From: Nepenthes gracilis
Taxonomy: Eukaryota > Streptophyta > Magnoliopsida > Caryophyllales > Nepenthaceae
Assembly: GCA_033239525.1 (NCBI GenBank)
Contig: BSYO01000009.1
Span: 15,521,299-15,585,298 of the forward strand
DNA length: 64,000 nt
Direction: 5' to 3'
How positions within the stretch are numbered: position 1 is the first letter of the stretch; every line of letters begins with the position of its first letter. The notes under the pieces are model-generated. The model was given only the letters and a program-made list of their open reading frames with translations, had not been told where the DNA came from and did not search any database. A program made the translations under genes and the position numbers. Below, in pieces: positions 11,961-23,654 of the stretch.

Positions 11961-14470
11961 CAATAACTCTGAGTTTGATACACGCTTGAAAGGTGTTTAT
12001 ACACTAACACTACAATAAATCATTCTGAAAGGACTTTACGGCATTTACTACGACCATTTTGAGTTCTTGAGCATCAATATATTGAGAAAAAGAAGATAAA
12101 TAAAGAAAAAAAAATAAAAATTTATTAATCTGTTTGAGTTTTAAATTATATTCTATTCTCCACCGATTTTAGATATATTATTTTTATCATTTTAAAAGAT
12201 ATCTATTAGTTATTTTTTTTCTAATTCGTCATGTATTCTCTATTACTCATATTTATTATTATACAATTTTGTATCATTATATTTATTGAAAGTTTTTATA
12301 ATTGAAACTCATCATATAGTTTTTTTTTTTTTTTTTTGAACTCATAGTCCCATAATTTTTTTTTTTCATTTTAAAAGGATTTTTTATATAAAATATTATG
12401 TATTATCATTTGTGATTATTAGTTTTCATTGTATATTTATGACTCAAATAAAGGGTTCGAAATTAATTATCAAATAGATTAGTCCTCTACTTTGTAAACG
12501 AAACATTGACGTCCGAAACCCAGTAGTTTAAACAATGCAATGAGCAAGTGTGAAAACCAAACTATCTGAAAATCCAATTTCAATGAGAAAGATATATATA
12601 ATATATATGTATGTATGTAGTAGATAGATAGCAAAGGTCCTATAGTCAAAATTTGTTTAATCAATATTTGATATAATACTAGATGGAGTTACATATAAAA
12701 CTTTTAAGTAAGCTATATTGCCATTATATTTCTACAGCAAGGCTTTAGAAAGATGTCATATACCACTAAAACACATAGCAATACTTTTCACATAGTGTGG
12801 GTTTTATTAAATAAATTTTTAACTACCCATTTTATTAGAATTAAACTTGACAATGAAACTCGTACTTAATAAAGCTTCGATTCAACTCAAAAAATATTTG
12901 AAAAACAATTCCCACTTGTTAAGAGATCAAAAACTTATTTACAACTGAAATTAATTAGTTTTTTATTTTATTTTTTTGTGAATAATTAATTTTTGAATGA
13001 ACACCAAAAATGGAGCCTGTCTCGTTTGACAATTCAACTCATGCTAACGAAGTTTAATCGAAGCAAAGTAAACAGTTCACGTTAATTTTCTTCAGTAGGT
13101 GAAGGTATCAACAGTGTCATTAATTTCTGATAAAGACCACATAAAGCTAGCAACTTTCTAATAATGACTAGCTTTTCCCATTCTAGACTTTTGGCACTGC
13201 AAATCAAATCACTATTTAATTAAATTAGACTCCATATTTGCCTAAGCATGTCCCTTCAATTAAATTAGACTAATTAAATAAGTTAATCGGATTAATTAAA
13301 TAATCTATAGTAAAGAAACGGTAAAAGGCAATAAAATCTGCAGAGAGAGGAGGGGAGAATGACTATAAAAACGTTATTTCAATTTCAACAAATGATTACG
13401 CAATACGTGAAAAATGTTACATTATTTTGTTAGTTGTAAGTACACACATACCATTAACATATTACATAATGTCTAAACTTGTGGGTCCTCAATTAGGTAA
13501 CATTAATAAATTATAGAATCGTAGACTTTGGTCGTGATTGATACCCATTTCGTTATTTACAAATAATATAATAAAATATACAGTAATTTATATATAATAT
13601 AATATAATATATAAAGAAATTTATATTAAAATAAGATAAAAAATTTTATTATTTAAAAAGATCAATCATGCAAAGCACAGTAAATTCATATGGTAGGGTG
13701 GGAAAAAAAAAAGAAAGAGGGACCCATCTAATATTGACTAGTATATGAACCTCGATACAAGTTATTGGACAAGGTCTTTGGTTCATTGCTGTCTTTTGAC
13801 ATCTTCTTCTTTATAATGGCAGGCAGACGGTGTTGACCTTTGTTCCCCCAAGTGCCAAGGTCCAAATTATTATTATTATTATTATTATATGATTATTATC
13901 ATTATTAATATTACATAATAATTATTATTATCATTGGTGTTATTTCTATTATTTGGTTTTAAGACATTTTGAATAAAATAAAAGTATAAAAGATATTTTC
14001 TGATGTTTAATTGAAAATAAAAGCTACAATAACAAAAAATTAACAGAAAATAATGCAAAGTAAAAGTTTATTTATTTTTCTTATCATATCATTTTTATGT
14101 TATCTTTGTTACTTCTAAAAATAATATTTCTTCTTTATCCTCACTTATAGAATTTTTTTTAAAAAAATTTATTTGTTGATTTTGTATATGATTTTCTAAT
14201 AATAACCAAAAAATTAAAAGAATTTTTTACTAGTTCCTTTCTTTTTTTTTTTTATTTCTTATTGCTTTATGTTCTGTAGATTTTTTCAAAACCATACAAA
14301 GTATACGAGAACATTAGTGATACTGTATATTATATGGAGAATCTTAAAAGAAAATGACGATTTAATGACGTACATGCACTTGCCATGGAAATGTTACGTG
14401 AGATTTGGTCGTAAATGCATCATAAAAGAAACTCATAAGAAATTGTTCAAAGAAAATATTTCAAGCTAAC
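11960..14470. other. AT-rich spacer, no gene seen
   Basis: Six frames give only short chance frames. Simple repeats are present: a poly-T run at about 12321-12338, GTATGTATGTAGTAGATAGATAG near 12608-12630 and (ATT)n near 13868-13888. The stretch 14269-14469 has a 66-codon frame without recognisable features. Confidence 0.6.
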
Positions 14471-15718
14471 AGTTGCCATTTAAAAATTTACTACAATGAA
14501 AAAAGCTACACAGGTGCTTCTGATTTTTCTAAGTGATTTTTGTATCATTGAATAATGTCTTTAAAGAATTTATTGTAATATAAATTGTGCTATCATCCAA
14601 AAGATTTGATTTTTCACGTACAAATAGTGGACTCAATTTGAGGAGGAAATATAAAACAAAAGATTTAAAAAACCACTTGACCCTTAAACATGTGTTGGGT
14701 TCTCCAAGAATTATTCCACTCTGCACAAATGTTTCAACCTCCTTTGAATTACAAATGCTTCTACTGGTTATATGAAGTAAATGTTTTCAAAACTGACCTC
14801 AAAATTCAATCAACAATAGTTTAAATTTTCGTAGAAGCGAAGGTAGCAGTGTCCTGTTTAAGCACCAGTCTTACAATCAAAAAGCGGTAGACCGTTGCAA
14901 GAGAAATAACAATTTTTGTTGAAGCGCCAATTACGCAGTCAGCTAGTGCTAGGTTGCTTGAAAATGGATCAACTTTTTATGGCTTAACAGTTCTTCTCTC
15001 GGGGTGCCAATGGACTTCGTTTTTCATAAGACAACCTAAGCTCTAAGTTCACAGCAATCCTACTGTTGGAGTCACTTCCGAGTAGCACTTATGTCCGCAG
15101 ACTCCATTGGAAAAATGAACGAGGACTTTGATGATTGGTCCGATAAACCTGTCAAATCGGACGATGACCCGTTTGGAGCGTCATGTCCGAGAGGTTGCTG
15201 AGGACATGGACGAGGACCCTAAGAACGTAAGTGGTGACTCTCTCTCTCTCCGTAGGCCTACTACAGCCGCGTTTTACAAATGGGTTGGTCACCTACTCTG
15301 ATTAGATGTTGAGGCAGCTGCAATTTTCCAGGTGTCAGGCCTGCCACTTTCACCATATGATTTAAGTGCCCATCTCGCCATTATCTCAAGGTTACTACTA
15401 AAATTGAGTTACACTCGAAGATTTAAATGCCCATCTCACTGCTATTTCGCGGGATGCTACTAGAATTGAGTTATACTTGATGGCTTGAATACGCATCTTG
15501 TGGCTATGTCACTGAGTGTTATTAGAATTGAGTTTTACCTAGTAGTTTGAACACTCATCTTACAATATATTAGCATTTTTAATGTGAATTTTTATAATCT
15601 ATGTGATATGATAGAAAATTCTTACTAAATATCTACAACTTAGTTTCTCAATATTAAATTAAAGTCAGAAATCAAATACTGTCATAAAACATGCTAGCCA
15701 AAAAAAGATATAAGAATC
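14470..15718 (-). mobile_element. Left (3') LTR of a minus-strand copia element
   Basis: This pairs with 26423-27660. Shared blocks include GATTTTTCTAAGTGA, GTTCCCCAAGAATC / GTTCTCCAAGAATT, TTTAAATTTTCGTAG, GGTTGCTTGAAAATGGATC, and near the end GTGATATGATAGAAAA. Orientation is minus because gag and pol between the pair read on the minus strand. The right edge is set by a pyrimidine tract (TCTCCC, 15717-15722), the complement of the polypurine tract. The left edge appears truncated near 14470 relative to the right copy. A block of about 300 bases (about 15070-15370) has no counterpart in the other LTR. Confidence 0.75.
15358..15565 (-). repeat. 62-bp tandem repeat in the copia LTR
   Basis: Units align at 15361, 15422, 15484 and 15546, steps of 61-62 bases. 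Each carries a variant of TTTAAATGCCCATCTC and AGAATTGAGTTATACTT. The other LTR (27375-27510) has similar shorter units. In minus orientation these lie near the start of the LTR, in the U3 region. Confidence 0.75.
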
Positions 15719-17489
15719 TCCCTATTTGATAATTCCATGACAAAACAAACTAAATAAAAGTGGATAGCACTTAAAATACAAACAATAGTAATCCAATGAA
15801 ATATCTATACATCTACAGATTCATAAAGTGTCCAGATGATGATTTAGAATGACCACGAAAACATATATATACAGAAAAACCTTCATCAGCATACAAGTAG
15901 GAAACAAAAACTATTGTTGTCTCTCCCGTTTTGTCATTAAATTTGAAAGGGTCGCATATTGTCATCAGAATTTCCTGAACCAAATCCAAAACCATGTTGT
16001 TAAAGCATCCTAATTAGATAGATAGTTGAAGATCATTCAAAATTTTTTCCAGCCTCCTATAGTCCAAATTAGATGGAAGGAAATTGATTTGCAATTGAAT
16101 TTTTTCCAGCCTTCTTGAGTTTGCTCAAGGATTTCATTTAGTCTAATAGTAATTAGACAACCAAAAGTTAATTTAACCTTCCTATCAATGTCAAGGTGAA
16201 CCTCAGGGATATGGGAGAATAAATGCCGAGGAAGATCAATAGAATCTCCTCGAGTAAGTGCATGAACGAAACGAGCACTTGAAAGAGGGAGAGAAATCAT
16301 ATGAGAAATGAGGAAAATATTTGTGTACACGATACACAAATAATTATTTTATTGATTGACATTTTGAAACTTTGAAATGGGCCGCCTCTAGTCAGACGTA
16401 AGAATAAGGATATGTAGGAGAAGAAGGTCAGATAATGTTTAGAATGCCGGACATAAGATCAGACGAGATTATACCACTTCGGCCACAAATGATCATAGAG
16501 AATTGAGAGATGTTAGGGGAAAAAGTGATGAATATTTAAGTAAAATTTGTGAATTACTACCAAAAATGGAGGATTAATGTTAGTTAGAGTGAATTCCTAA
16601 TTTTAGGTCAAGAAAACAGATATTGCAAAAGAAGGAAGAGTGGTAAGCCGAGCATCTCTTTGAAGAAGTGAACATTTCGATATATGAGGTAGAGGTTTTT
16701 ATAATCTTAATTAAAAAATTCTAGTAGAGTCAAATGATAACTTTATGCATGCTTTTTGTATCCTGCTAATTTAGTTCAAGGCATATGAAAAGAAGATAGG
16801 AAACAAAATGAAAAATATGGAAAAGAAATCTAACCACAATCCAAAGAAAATGACACTAACTAGGGAACAGCCAATAAATCCAATTCAAATATAGGATTGA
16901 GAACAATTTGTAGTTATAGAAAATATGGAGGGACAAAAAAGAGAAATAGCAAGTTATGAATATATGTATGATGAAGAACTCATGACAAATATATTAAGAA
17001 ATCTTGATAAAATCTACAAGAAAACATGACAAATTAGTTGGATTGATAGGTTACATTGTCTTGATCTTGGAAAAAAAAAAAAAAAACAGAAAAGAGGAGA
17101 AAAGCTTAAGAAGAGTGAAGAAGATGTCCAAAAAAAAAAAATTAAGAGGTTATATTACTCATCTCCCTTTTTTTTTGGGACTAGGAGAAGTACAATTTTA
17201 AAAGTATAATTTCTTTGGGATAATAATTAATATAAGATTTAACTAGTCAGAAGTTAATTTAAATCTAATAGCAATCTAACCCCATCTAATTTCCATCCAA
17301 AAATTCACATCCTTAATTAAGTCTCTACAAATACTATGTATGATTGCTGTAGAGTATGCATGATATAATATGAGGAGTATGAAGACTGTCATAAGAGGAG
17401 TAAATTGAAGTGTTGTTTCTATAAAAATATGAAAAATTTTGGAAAAAAATGTAAACTCTACATATTTATCAAATATATTTGATAATTCC
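15719..17489. other. Element interior or spacer, no confident gene
   Basis: This lies between the LTR and RNase H of the minus-strand copia element, so it is 3' untranslated sequence and possibly later insertions. A minus-strand frame at 16037-16339 (100 codons) has a protein-like middle (SLPLSSARFVHALTRGDSID, then HLFSHIPEVHLDIDRK) that vaguely recalls uncharacterised plant retroelement-associated proteins. I cannot name it. Its tail contains the word GWKKF twice because of a short direct repeat. Poly-A runs occur near 17070 and 17130. Confidence 0.45.
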
Positions 17490-20343
17490 ATCAAATAATT
17501 TTCTCCACTTTTGTTTTAAAAAAAAAAAAAAAACACTCAACAAAAACAAGATGACAGTAATGATATATCACAAAACCTATGGTGATTTTCAAAAATTTAA
17601 ATCTAAGATTATTCAAAGGCTTAATAAAGATATCGGCTGGCTGATTTTCAATAAAAGTATGCTCAACGAAGATGTTGTTAGATTCAATCAGGTCATGAAT
17701 GAGACGACAATGAATCTCAATATGCTTAATTCCAAAATATTGTATAGGATTTTTAAATATATTTATGGTGTTGTAGTTATCGCAGTAAACAATCACAGTT
17801 TTTTGACTAAGACTGAAGGCATTCAACATTTGTTTTACCCATATAAATCGAATACTATAACTCCTGACTATTATATATTTAGCTTTAGCAGTTAAAAGAG
17901 ATATATAATTCTATTTCTTATTCATCTAGGTGACAAGAATTATACTGATATAAAAAGATTCATCTAAAATGTTTTTATGATCATTTAAGTGACTAGCTTA
18001 TTTAATATTAAAATTCTGACCAAATTTAAGTAAGAATCTCAAGAATATTAAATACCATATTTAGTTAATTTATTTATAGATCATGTGATACATTTTATAC
18101 TAGATAAATAAAATTTCTTAGAATTAGACTAAAATTTAACACAAACACCAACACTGAAGGCAATGTCAAGATGACTAGTAGTTAAATATAAAAAATTACC
18201 TATCAAACTCCTATATAATGTTTGATCAACATTCTTTCCTAATGGATCCAAGTCAAGTTTCATGTTGATACTCATGGGAGTTTTTGTATACTTTCTGCTA
18301 TCTAATCCAAATCTTTTCACCAAATAACATACATAGATTGAGAGATGATTGTTCCATTATCAAATTGTTTGACGACTAAACCAAGAAGATAATTTAACTT
18401 TTCACTGTACACATCTCAATTTCATGTTTTATGCAATTAGCAAATTCATAAGCCATAGACCCAATAGGAGATCCAAATATAATATCATCTTTATGATGTT
18501 TATCATGTTTAACAAACATACTCCTGTCTACTCCCCTAGAATATCCATGTTCAACAAGGTAATTAGTCAACCTATTATACCAGGCCCCCGGGATTTTATA
18601 AAACCATACAAAACTTTTTTAAGTTTATAAACATGATTGGAAAATTTTAAATCAACAAAACCCATTGGTAGTTCACATAAATTTCTACTTGAAGGAAACC
18701 ATTTTAAGAAGTACTTTTAACATCTATTTGATGTAATTTAATTCTTATAGTAAACACATTTGATTTAAGAATTTTTATATATTCAAGTTTAGCAATTGGA
18801 GCAAATTTTTTAACAAAACTAATTCACTTAAGTATATCGTTTAGCAACCAGTCTAACTTTGTTACTAGTGATAATATCATTTTTATCAGTTTTATTTTTG
18901 AAGATTCATTTAGTATCAATAACAATTCCGGTTATAAGTCTTGGAACCAAAACGCCAAACATCATTTCTAATGAATTGGTTAATTTTCTCATTCATAACA
19001 TTAATCTAATATGCATCATTAAAAACTTCTTCAACCCTTTTTCGTTAAATTCAAGCAACACAACTAATAAGAGCCATTTGATATTAAGATATTTATTTCT
19101 CAATCTCGTCCTCTCATCAATATTTCTAATGATAGAATCAGTAAAATGATTTAATTTAACCCAAGAAGATGGCTCAATAGTAGATGTTCCTTGTAAACCA
19201 TTTGGACTCATTCTTGGTACTAGGTTCTTGAAGGTAGAGGTTATCAAAATTTTTTTCTAAATTACTCTGCCCTGGCTTTAAGCTCCTTTGCCCACATCAT
19301 CAATGACAATATTTATAGGCTCTATAACAATTATAGTTCAAAGATTATAGATTCTATAAGCACAACTGCTTAGGGAGTACCCTAAGAAAATACTTTCATC
19401 ATATTTTGTATTAAATTTTTAAGAATTTTTGGATCTCTTAGAATATGACAAGTATTTTCAAAGACACTAAGTCTAAGATAAGCTCTAATAATTATATGGT
19501 ATATATTGTCCATAGCTTCTCATTATACATCATGGTTCTAGACATTTCTTGAATGGTTCTATTTTTTTTCCATATGATATCATTTTATTGACGAGTTATA
19601 TGTACTCATTTATTATCTCAATTGCAATAGGTTTTAATTTCTATATTATCAAATTTTCTCCCATGGTCACTCCTAATCCTCACGATTGAAGTTTTTGGTT
19701 CATTGTGAGTTTTCTTACATAAAGTTATAACAATAGTAAAAGTATTAAATTTTTCTCTTAATCGTTCAACTCAAGAAAACCTAAATCAAAGACAACTAAG
19801 AAGTATCTCTTTTTTCCTAATGTTGCACTTCTCTATGGTCCCATCAAGTCCATATGACAATATTCTAATGGTTTCTTAGTGTTATTTTTGGTGAAATTCT
19901 TATATTTATTTTGAATTTGTTTTTGTACTTGACAAAGTCCATACAGAATTTTAATTTTTATTCAATTTTGGTAAATAGTTAACTATCTCTCTTTTTGAGA
20001 TTCTAGATAAGTTCTTGTAATAAATTTGTCTAAGATATTGATACCACATTTCAGATATATTACTTTTTGCATGATAATTTGTTAAGTCAATTTTAAGGAA
20101 CATTCCATGGAAATTATCAAAAGTTCTCACCCCTTCAAAGACAAGGTTTCCATCCATATCAAAAATATTATATTTATTTTGAATGAATTTAACACTAATG
20201 TTTTCCTCATAAAATTGACTAATACTTAAGAGGTTGAATTTAAAACTATCATATGCAGCACATTAAGAAAATTGGATAGGATATGTATTATAGTCCCCCT
20301 TTCTAGAATTAGGGTTTTAATACCATTACCAAAAATGACACTA
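17490..20343 (-). pseudogene. Copia pol, C-terminal part (protease end to RNase H), minus strand
   Basis: Read from right to left on the minus strand, it starts at the end of protease (SVIFGNG), then MDGNLVFEGVRTFDNFHGMF and the pre-integrase region, ending KREIVNYLPKLNKN. Integrase follows, much decayed (EYCHMDLMGP near 19850). The linker and RT start lie at 19247-18993 (SIIRNIDERTRLRN). RT keeps a catalytic DDIIFGS near 18470-18490. RT ends at 18323-18129 with MVKRFGLDSRKYTKTPMSIN and LYRSLIGNFLYLT. RNase H at 17880-17540 reads VYCDNYNTINIFKNPIQYF and ENQPADIFIKPL. Frameshifts and stops are many. It continues across the insertion at 20344-24385. Confidence 0.9.
20339..20343. repeat. Target site duplication, left copy (CACTA)
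   Basis: Five bases next to the 5' LTR of the inserted element. The right copy is CACTG at 24386-24390, one mismatch. Removing the element and one copy restores an in-frame copia protease reading. Confidence 0.8.
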
Positions 20344-21060
20344 TGTTGCATACTCAACAATATACTATTCAGAGCTCACTCACTGAATGTACGGGACCCA
20401 ATAATCCACCCTTGGCATCTCGACTACCGTGAGACACAGCCGCTCTCAGCATTAACAATCCACCTCCGGAGATGGAACTCCCTCCTAAAACTATTGCTAC
20501 AAGGACCGGCCCACACTCACCGCTGATTTTGGTTCTCCACGTTTACATTCTGTTATACCCATTTACTAGCACATGGTCTGTTACTGTGTTTGTTATTGCT
20601 TCTATTTTGTCGTTCCATCCACTCGGTCCATGACTATATAAAGCAAGCACTGTTCTCGGGAAATAGGAGAAAAAGAATATTGTCTTTCTCTCTATTTTGC
20701 TCTCTCTGTCTCCTTGTTCTCTCTGCAACTCTCTCCTCATCTCCACTGTTTCCTCTTTCACAGTTTCCCCTCTCCCTCTCTCACCCTGTCTTTTTCTTCT
20801 TTTCTCTCTACACCTCGGTATCTCTTCTCTGCGCCCCTCTCCCTCACCTCGGTCTCTATTTTTCCTTCTCTGCTACCTCGGTTCTTTTCCCTCTATGCTT
20901 CTTCCTATATCTTAGTCGTTTCACCTCAGCCCTTTTCTCCTTCCTTTCCCCTAATTTTCCTCAATCTTCCTCCTCTACTAAACTCCCCTCCTCAACCAAC
21001 TCCTCTATTTTCACTGTCGTCCGTCTCTTACCAGTGCCGTCATCGATAGTGCATGTATCA
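20344..21060 (+). repeat. 5' LTR of the gene-carrying element
   Basis: TGTTGC to ATCA, 717 bp. A TATA box (TATATAAA) is at 20635-20642, followed by AGCAAGCACTGTTC and a long CT-rich stretch (about 20690-20990) that would be the transcribed leader. Open frames in the CT-rich part are low-complexity artefacts. The left edge is supported by the target duplication, the right edge by the 3' LTR end and the primer site. Confidence 0.9.
20635..20642 (+). promoter_or_regulatory. TATA box in the 5' LTR
   Basis: TATATAAA, about 290 bases into the LTR, before the CT-rich leader. The 3' LTR copy reads TGTATAAAG at 23946-23954. This is where the U3/R promoter of a plant LTR is expected. Confidence 0.65.
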
Positions 21061-21079
21061 TTGGTGCTTTCATTGAGAC
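21061..21079 (+). other. Primer-binding-site candidate of the gene-carrying element
   Basis: TTGGTGCTTTCATTGAGAC directly abuts the LTR end ATCA, the position and TTGG start expected of a primer site. I cannot assign the tRNA from memory with certainty. The ATG at 21080 begins the gag-like frame right after it. Confidence 0.65.
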
Positions 21080-21880
21080 ATGGCAGAGGAGGTGATGCTC
21101 GCAATCGAAGAACAAGCACTCAACGCACTCGAAGTAGCCATGGCTGAGCTTGCCAACGCGATGAAGGACTTGCAACATGCTACCGACCGACTTGTCGCCA
21201 ATTTGTCTACCATGACTTTAACCATAGCATAAATCGGGTCGTCCATCACTGAAATTAGCCAATCGCTCCACAGAATCGAGCACAATTTTAACTGGTCAGT
21301 GAATTTTTCACCTTCTGTGGCTTCTTCTACGGTTGCTTCCCATCCTCCAGTTCCACCAGATACTAAAGTCACACCACAACTTCACCTTCACCAACCCGAA
21401 GTTCTTTCCTTCGTTTGTTCTGTACAACCACATTTAACTCCAATCGCCAATTCTGTTTCCACCACAAAACAAATTTGCCACTTCTACACCAACCGCATCG
21501 ATCGACTACCTTTGTTGACTGCAAATTCCTCTTTAATTTCAACTCCATTGTTCATCGCTTCCTCCTCCGATACTTTACCCTAAAATGCTCCGACCAAACC
21601 TTTACCACCGCAAACTCCTTTAGTTCTACTAGACACCCACATCGCTCCGCACCTTCACTCTCCCCAACCTGACAACCTTTCCTTAACCTTAAATCACGAA
21701 GCTACTCCTTCCCAGCTTGGCCAGCTTTCCACGACCACTGCTTACATGGCTACGCATGGTTTCGATCCACAACCCGTGAGTTGTGACCAGCGAGAATCTC
21801 AAGGTACCTCACCAAAAGTTGAGGATGATAAAGTAGATGCAGACACTTCTGTTGCTTCATGTGGCCCAGGTGGCTTGAAA
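21080..21880 (+). pseudogene. Gag-like start and proline/serine-rich linker
   Basis: The frame opens MAEEVMLAIEEQALNALEVA and continues as a charged, heptad-like helix (LANAMKDLQHATDRLVANLS) to an HRIEHNF segment, broken by one stop near 21231. This resembles the coiled N-terminus of plant gypsy gag proteins and of non-autonomous elements. It is followed by a Pro/Ser/Thr-rich stretch (about 21300-21740) with another stop, and then by an acidic stretch (VEDDKVDADTS) that leads in frame into the branching-enzyme-like segment. There is no zinc knuckle. The short minus-strand frame over 21070-21372 is a shadow. Confidence 0.55.
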
Positions 21881-21883
21881 TCA

Positions 21884-22645
21884 TTTTCTCGTGGTTATGG
21901 GCAGTTTGATTTCAGCCTAGGTGTCTCAAGTACTATTTACACGGAATGGGCTCCAGGAGTGAAACCATTGACATTTATTGGAGACTTCAACAACTGAAAT
22001 TCTACTGCTGAGGTGCTGACTAGAAATGAGTTGGGTATTTGGAAGATCTTATTGACGAACAATGTAGCCGGTTCAACACCAATAACCCCTGAGTTCCCAG
22101 ATGAGAAGGTGTATGTATTTAAACATTTTCAGCCATAGATACAGATGTCTCTTAGGATTTACGAGTCACCTATCAGCACGAGTGGTAGGGAGCCTGTTGT
22201 CAACACATGTGCCCATTGCAAAGACAATATGCTTCCCCACACGAAAAGGTTTAATGCTGTTCAGGTTCTAGTTATTCAGGAGATCTCTTGCTGTACTAGT
22301 TTGGGGTACCATGTGTCAATTTGTTTTGTACCTAAAAGCCATCCTGGTACTCCAAAAGAGCTCAAATCTTTGATGGATAGAGCCCAAGAGCTAAGACTGC
22401 TTGACCTAAGTCCTGTGAAAAATAATGTCCTGGATGGGCTAAACTTGTTTGAAGGAACTAATAGCCACCACTTCCACTCTTGAAACCGGGGTTATCAAGG
22501 TACGTGGAACTCTCGTCTTCTCAATTTTGAAAATCAGAAAGTATCGAGGTTTCCATCCTTGAATGGAAGATGTTTGCTGGGAAAATACAAATATGTTGGC
22601 TTCCCTTTTGATGGCATGACTTCAATGATGAATACTCACCCTTGG
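21884..22645 (+). pseudogene. Captured fragment of starch branching enzyme (1,4-alpha-glucan branching enzyme, class I type)
   Basis: Family role: it cuts an alpha-1,4-glucan chain and rejoins it as an alpha-1,6 branch in plastid starch synthesis. Order seen: FSRGYGQFDFSLG and YTEWAPGVKPLTFIGDFNN (CBM48-like N-terminal module), VLTRNELGIWKILLTNNVAG, a deletion of roughly 40 residues, KVYVFKHFQP, SLRIYESPISTSGREP, FNAVQVLVIQEISC, SLGYHVSICFVPKS, GTPKELKSLMDRAQELRLL, LDGLNLFEGTNSHHFHS, SRLLNFENQKVSRF, YKYVGFPFDGMTSMMNTH. The DVVHSH-type motif is missing, and the strand before the nucleophile reads FPFDG instead of FRFDG. At least three stops are present. No intron-like interruption is seen where plant genes have several, which suggests capture from spliced RNA. 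The rest of the catalytic barrel and the C-terminus are absent. Class I is my best match from memory. Confidence 0.85.
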
Positions 22646-22720
22646 TGGCCGATTTCCTCACCTTGGAGGAGTGGAAGTTTCTTTTCCCTCCTCTGAGACA
22701 TTCAATAATGTTTGATGTTA

Positions 22721-23190
22721 GTTGATTCCCTTGTTTATACACCTCTCAAAATTGTACCAGCATCAGGTGGTACTGCTATGGATACATTGGAGGTGATTTC
22801 CACAATGCCGTTGTTGTCTGGCATTACCACAATCTTGCATTCCTACTGTGATACTAGGCTCCTCTTGGTTCAGGGAAGCTCAATGGTATTTTTGGCGCCA
22901 GCATTAGTTGTCGTAAATTTTGTAAAATTTCAGAATCTTTATAAATTTGGTCACACCATGAGAAAATTGCAACGGACTACAATGGTTGGGTCAATATTCC
23001 AAAGCCTTGTGGGGTTCAGCGAACTCATGTCCGGGGCTGTGCAACTAAGGACAATCTTCTTAATCTTCTTGTCATTTTTGGAAAAAATTGGTGGACTTCT
23101 TGCTTCCATACCACAAACCGTGGCTACTTCCATATTGTGCTTCTCACGGGTTTTACTTTTGGCATTTGGTCTCTCAACTTTTCCCTACAA
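22721..23190 (+). pseudogene. Captured fragment of a nucleobase-ascorbate transporter (NAT11/12-like)
   Basis: Family role: membrane transporters of the NAT/NCS2 family, which move purines, pyrimidines or ascorbate. Part one matches the first membrane region of plant NAT11/12 proteins: SLVYTPLKIVPASGGTAMDT, VISTMPLLSGITTILHSY, DTRLLLVQGSSMVFLAPAL, FGHTMRKLQRTTMVGSIFQS, GFSELMS. It then jumps, near 23032, to a late membrane region: AVQLRTIFLIFLSFLEKIGG and LLASIPQTVATSILCF, ending AFGLSTFPYN. The middle, with the NAT signature motif (N-x-G-x4-T), is deleted. The frame is open for 194 codons from 22712 and no intron-like sequence is seen. It follows the branching-enzyme segment after about 75 unassigned bases. 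Confidence 0.82.
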
Positions 23191-23654
23191 TCCTATGAGG
23201 CCAAAGCTACCCATTTCAAAGGCTGTGGACATGACAGGTGGGGTTGGGCAGGGTCATTCCAAGCAAGCATGCATGCTTGCCACGCTTCCCACATAGATTT
23301 CAATGGGCAAAATAAGTGATAGCTTTTGGTTCCAAGACGCTAACGGGGATCAAATGGTAGAATATATTTCATGCCTTGATAATGGTAATGAAACAAAGCC
23401 TCATATGTTGAGAAATATTCTTGCTAGTGTTGATGGAAGTAGTAATCGGACGTTCTTAAGGGCTGTTTTGTTAGTTTGTGGAGGAAAATATGATGAAGCA
23501 TGAGAACTTATTGAGGGGGCAAGAATCTGTTTGGCAACTCTACTTGCAGCATGGGTCCTGGAAAGCTATGAGCTATCCCACGGTGATATATCACTTCATA
23601 ACACTCTTCCCTCGTTCAACATTGAGGATAAAGTTCTTTTGATGGGGATGGCAA
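23191..23654 (+). pseudogene. Third protein-like segment in the element, unidentified
   Basis: From about 23303 the frame reads MGKISDSFWFQDANGDQMVE, then YISCLDNGNETKPHMLRNIL, FLRAVLLVCGGKYDEA, one stop, then ELIEGARICLATLLAAWVLE, LSHGDISLHNTLPSFNIEDK, running to the purine tract before the 3' LTR. Composition and codon pattern look like a real protein with one disabling stop. I do not recognise the family. It may be another captured host fragment or the element's own coding end. The stretch 23191-23300 between it and the NAT part is also unassigned. Confidence 0.5.

Noticed and set aside
20590..21147. 185-codon serine/leucine-rich open frame and overlapping frames in the CT-rich stretch
   Set aside because: It lies over the LTR polypyrimidine leader and the next LTR (23913-24476) gives the same type of frame. 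Composition, not coding, keeps it open.
22951..23133. Minus-strand 60-codon frame over the NAT-like segment
   Set aside because: Shadow of the plus-strand NAT-like reading, which has clear family motifs.
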